Shown here: piece after piece, positions 6,342-8,259 of the stretch
How positions within the stretch are numbered: position 1 is the stretch's first letter
Layout: the number at the start of each line of letters is the position of its first letter
Assembly (NCBI GenBank): GCA_003648395.1
Contig: QMPB01000167.1
Coordinates: 1 to 8,259 of the forward strand
Origin: Bacteroidota bacterium
GTDB lineage: Bacteria > Bacteroidota > Bacteroidia > Bacteroidales > UBA1556
DNA length: 8,259 nucleotides
Reading direction: 5' to 3'
Made by a program: the position numbers and the translations under genes
The notes under the pieces: model-generated
What the model was told of the DNA's origin: nothing
The model's database searches: none
The model's input: only the letters and a program-made list of their open reading frames with translations

Positions 6342-7748
6342 CTATTTAAACAATAGTGTCCATCCTTGGGCCCAGTTTGTGGCATTAGGGTCAAAAGCTC
6401 CTTTATAATTTACACTTTCAAATTCTGTAGGATAAGAAGCTAAATTAGTTGTAACATCACCTGTTGGCACTGGATTAAAACTAAAATTAGTAGATGTTGG
6501 ATAAGTAATACCTGGATTTATATCAACTGAATTATTTGCTGTAGCAATATAAGCTGCCCAGTCTGCCTCTGCTATTGATTTATCAGAATCAGAAACTCCA
6601 TCTTTGGCACTTACTTTAAATATTCCTACTTGGGTACCATCAGCTACATCATAAAACATATTATTCTCAACTTTCAACTCTCCATTTTTAAATCTCTTAT
6701 AGCTCGAGGAAGCTGTCAAGTTTTCTTTCATCTCTATATCAACACCTTTTGTTTGGTTAACAAATATTGAGTTATAGAAATAACCACCACCATTGGCACG
6801 AAAAGTCATAACCTTTTTACCAGCAGAAGCACCACGCCCAATCCAAGTAGCATTATAAACTGTGCCGCCACCGAGTGGAGTTCCATCTTCTGGGTCGTCA
6901 GCACCATCAAGTTCGCCCATTCTATCACCACCATCAGGATCTTGTACAGCAAGCCAAAATTGACCTTGACCTCTATAGCCTTGATCCCAATCGAAGGCAT
7001 CATCTTTACAATAAGCTGAAATAAGGTGTTTTGTAATTACAGAGCCTCCAAAGAATTCGTATCCATCGTCATTATTGGCAAAAACCTCAATAAAATCAAT
7101 TGTAGTTCCTCTACCAACTGCACCAAGAGACAATCCATTTATTTCATTATCAGCACCAATATTAGTACCTCCGTGGCGAATAGAAACATAGGTAAATATT
7201 CCAGAATTATCGTCATCATCAGCACCTCCATATTCACCACGTTTCTCCGTTGTTGGAATTCCTTCAATATTCATTTTATTGGGAATAGTATTAATCTTAG
7301 CAGCTCCAAGAATAATAACTCCTCCCCATAAACCTTTATCTGTCCTAGCAACACTACCATTTAGGTCGTCAGCTTCTGCGGTAAAAATAATTGGTTTATT
7401 GGCAGTACCCTCTGCATAAATTTTTGCTCCACGAGCCACTATTAATGCACTAGATTGTTCTCCTTGACCGGGTTTTCCTTTTATCACTGTTCCAGCCTCT
7501 ATTTTCAATGTTTGGCCAGAATTTACAAATACCATTTTATTAAGCAACCACACTGTATCTGCTGTAAAAGTTTTATTTCCTATCCCCTCTCCATGGTCGG
7601 TTACAGTTACCGTATTTCCACTCACAACATATTCTGTTGCATTAGTTTCTATACTTGAATTTGGTTCTGTAGTTGTCTTCTCGCAAGAGCTAAATGTTAT
7701 GAGTATTCCTATAAATACTATAACTAAACTAAATAATTTGTTTTTCAT
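6342..7748 (-). CDS. Outer-membrane-type lipoprotein, probably beta-helix-like, partner of the TonB-dependent receptor
   Basis: The product is 468 aa from the ATG at 7748. The frame can be extended to a TTG at 7757, but the ATG places a short basic N-terminus before the hydrophobic core (about 5-19) and the lipobox FSSC, so Cys22 becomes the lipidated first residue of the mature protein. The mature protein is rich in Gly, Asp and Asn, with recurring short strand-turn patterns: GQTLKIEAGTVIKG near 78-91, ALIVARGAKIYAEG at 101-114 and KGLWGGVIILG at 138-148. Acidic loops follow, EYGGADDDDNSG at 172-183, NNDDGYEFFGGS at 225-236 and CKDDAFDWDQGY at 247-258. This pattern suggests a parallel beta-helix-like fold; ligand or calcium binding by the acidic loops is only an inference. 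The C-terminus reads YKGAF...WAQGWTLLFK. I recognise it as a Bacteroidota lipoprotein type found beside TonB receptors, without known function. It has no SusD-like helical repeats. It is the first gene of a two-gene unit with the receptor. Confidence 0.85.
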   Translation of the reverse strand: MKNKLFSLVIVFIGILITFSSCEKTTTEPNSSIETNATEYVVSGNTVTVTDHGEGIGNKTFTADTVWLLNKMVFVNSGQTLKIEAGTVIKGKPGQGEQSSALIVARGAKIYAEGTANKPIIFTAEADDLNGSVARTDKGLWGGVIILGAAKINTIPNKMNIEGIPTTEKRGEYGGADDDDNSGIFTYVSIRHGGTNIGADNEINGLSLGAVGRGTTIDFIEVFANNDDGYEFFGGSVITKHLISAYCKDDAFDWDQGYRGQGQFWLAVQDPDGGDRMGELDGADDPEDGTPLGGGTVYNATWIGRGASAGKKVMTFRANGGGYFYNSIFVNQTKGVDIEMKENLTASSSYKRFKNGELKVENNMFYDVADGTQVGIFKVSAKDGVSDSDKSIAEADWAAYIATANNSVDINPGITYPTSTNFSFNPVPTGDVTTNLASYPTEFESVNYKGAFDPNATNWAQGWTLLFK

Positions 7749-7877
7749 AATCTTCAATTTTGTGTGTGTTTTAAAATATTTTATCTATTTAAATTTTACA
7801 CAGCAAAGGAATATGAAAGTTGGAATAAGGATGTTACTACAATATTACTACTGTATTATGTATATGTAAATTTAGTA

Positions 7878-7899
7878 TTATGGAATTGTTATGGAATTG
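7878..7899. repeat. Perfect 11-bp tandem repeat upstream of the lipoprotein gene
   Basis: TTATGGAATTG occurs twice back to back, at 7878-7888 and 7889-7899. The 11-bp period puts both copies on about the same face of the helix, as in tandem half-sites bound by dimeric response regulators. It lies 130 bp upstream of the lipoprotein start codon, where an activator or repressor of the uptake unit could bind. A regulatory role is inferred from position and spacing only. Confidence 0.5.
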
Positions 7900-8029
7900 A
7901 TGTTTTGGTAATATTGGGGGTTTTATTTTATTACTTTCTACTTTATTTTTTTAGCCTTTAATTTTTTCATTTTTTTTAGAATTTATATTTTAACACTGTG
8001 ATTTTTCATTTACAAGCCAAGTATAAACC

Positions 8030-8063
8030 AAAAAAGTTGCACCAATTAATGATACAACTTTTT
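8030..8063 (-). terminator. Intrinsic terminator after the LeuD-type gene
   Basis: AAAAAGTTG (8031-8039) pairs with CAACTTTTT (8055-8063) through nine bases, with a 15-base loop. Read on the minus strand the stem ends in a run of six T's (8035-8030). It starts 23 bp after the stop codon of the partial gene at the right edge. The T-run on the plus strand makes it potentially bidirectional, although no plus-strand gene is present to use it. Confidence 0.8.
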
Positions 8064-8086
8064 CAATTTCACTATGTTACTATTTT

Positions 8087-8259
8087 CTATAGCAATCCAT
8101 CATTCAAATAAATCTCTTTCTGCACATCGTAGAATGGGTTTATTGAAAATGTCTTATTGTTTTTAAGATTAGTAACTTCACCTTTCATAAAATCAACTCT
8201 AATAATATCTTTATCCTCAAGTTCAAGTTCAGAAATCATTTCTGGAGAATATGTCAGAA
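8087..8259 (-). CDS. leuD: LeuD-type hydro-lyase small subunit (probable 3-isopropylmalate dehydratase small subunit), C-terminal fragment
   Basis: Only the last 56 codons and the stop (TAG at 8087-8089) are in the window; the gene continues past the right edge. The visible tail contains DIIRVDFMKGEVTNL, then KTFSINPF, and ends IYLNDGLL. This matches the C-terminal pattern of aconitase-family swivel-domain small subunits of the short (archaeal/LeuD-2) type, where a hydrophobic V-D strand is followed by G-x-(I/V)-x-N, a P-F/P motif and a terminal G-G-L-like end. With the large subunit LeuC such proteins isomerise 2-isopropylmalate to 3-isopropylmalate in leucine synthesis. Homoaconitase or dimethylmalate dehydratase small subunits share this tail, so the exact substrate is uncertain. 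A terminator follows directly, so this is the last gene of its transcript. Confidence 0.68.
   Translation of the reverse strand, partial: LTYSPEMISELELEDKDIIRVDFMKGEVTNLKNNKTFSINPFYDVQKEIYLNDGLL

Larger units (their letters stand above)
7749..8086. other. AT-rich intergenic region upstream of the lipoprotein gene
   Basis: This 338-bp region separates the LeuD-type gene from the lipoprotein gene. It holds the upstream gene's terminator (8030-8063), long A/T runs (about 7921-7990), a perfect 11-bp tandem repeat (7878-7899), and presumably the promoter of the lipoprotein-receptor unit. I see no clean TTTG / TAnnTTTG promoter; the nearest partial -7 matches are TTCCTTTG (7811-7804) and TAAATTTA (7867-7874). 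A weak GAAG lies four bases before the ATG. A plus-strand frame at 7764-7961 and a 10-codon minus-strand frame in the A-rich part do not look like genes. Confidence 0.75.

Noticed and set aside
6806..7003. Minus-strand open frame of 65 codons in another frame
   Set aside because: It lies wholly inside the lipoprotein gene, whose frame carries the coherent Gly/Asp-rich protein.
7026..7331. Plus-strand open frame of 101 codons
   Set aside because: It is antisense to the lipoprotein gene. Its Ile/Ser/Thr/Asn-rich translation mirrors the opposite codons.
7455..7658. Plus-strand open frame of 67 codons
   Set aside because: It is antisense to the lipoprotein N-terminal region and has no recognisable start context or motif.
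7749..7757. TTG start for the lipoprotein, three codons upstream of the ATG
   Set aside because: The ATG at 7748 already gives an ideal lipoprotein signal peptide, and TTG is a rare start codon.
7764..7961. Plus-strand open frame of 65 codons upstream of the lipoprotein
   Set aside because: Its composition follows the AT-rich intergenic DNA, and it covers the probable promoter region of the minus-strand unit.
7929..7969. Minus-strand ATG followed by about ten Lys-rich codons and a stop, as a leader peptide
   Set aside because: A run of A's produces Lys codons by chance. It is too short and has no regulatory hairpin beside it.

Overview
This window looks like chromosomal DNA of a low-GC Bacteroidota (Bacteroidetes) species. 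The signs are an AT-rich sequence, A/T-rich leaders without strong Shine-Dalgarno sites, a TonB-dependent receptor with an N-terminal carboxypeptidase-regulatory-like domain, a Bacteroidota-type FtsL-like protein, and a lipoprotein with a short signal peptide. I cannot name the genus. Every gene I can support lies on the minus strand, so transcription runs from high to low coordinates.

In transcription order, the right edge holds the C-terminal 56 codons of a LeuD-type (aconitase swivel domain) hydro-lyase small subunit, closed by a strong hairpin terminator (8030-8063). A 338-bp AT-rich intergenic region follows and carries a perfect 11-bp tandem repeat (7878-7899). Next comes a two-gene unit: an outer-membrane-type lipoprotein predicted to be rich in beta structure (468 aa, start corrected to 7748), then a 929-aa TonB-dependent receptor. 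They are separated by a 220-bp spacer with nested inverted repeats. A clear intrinsic terminator (3254-3284) ends this unit. The pair resembles a SusC/SusD-like uptake system in concept, but the lipoprotein is not SusD-like and is encoded first. The substrate is unknown. This pair and its structured spacer are the best candidates here for something poorly described.

The left part is the start of the dcw (division and cell wall) cluster: mraZ, rsmH (mraW), an ftsL-like gene and the first 404 codons of ftsI (transpeptidase PBP). The genes are tightly packed: 21 bp between mraZ and rsmH, 1 bp between rsmH and ftsL, and a 1-nt TAATG overlap between ftsL and ftsI. Upstream of mraZ are three GTGGGA repeats with an exact 10-bp period, which match the known MraZ operator pattern. 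A looser, inverted TGGGA cluster lies about 95 bp further upstream. mraZ starts with GTG.

Functionally, the left cluster makes a transcriptional regulator (MraZ), a 16S rRNA methyltransferase (RsmH), a divisome bitopic protein (FtsL-like) and the septal transpeptidase (FtsI). The middle unit is probably a nutrient or metal import system of the outer membrane. The right fragment belongs to metabolism, probably branched-chain amino acid biosynthesis.
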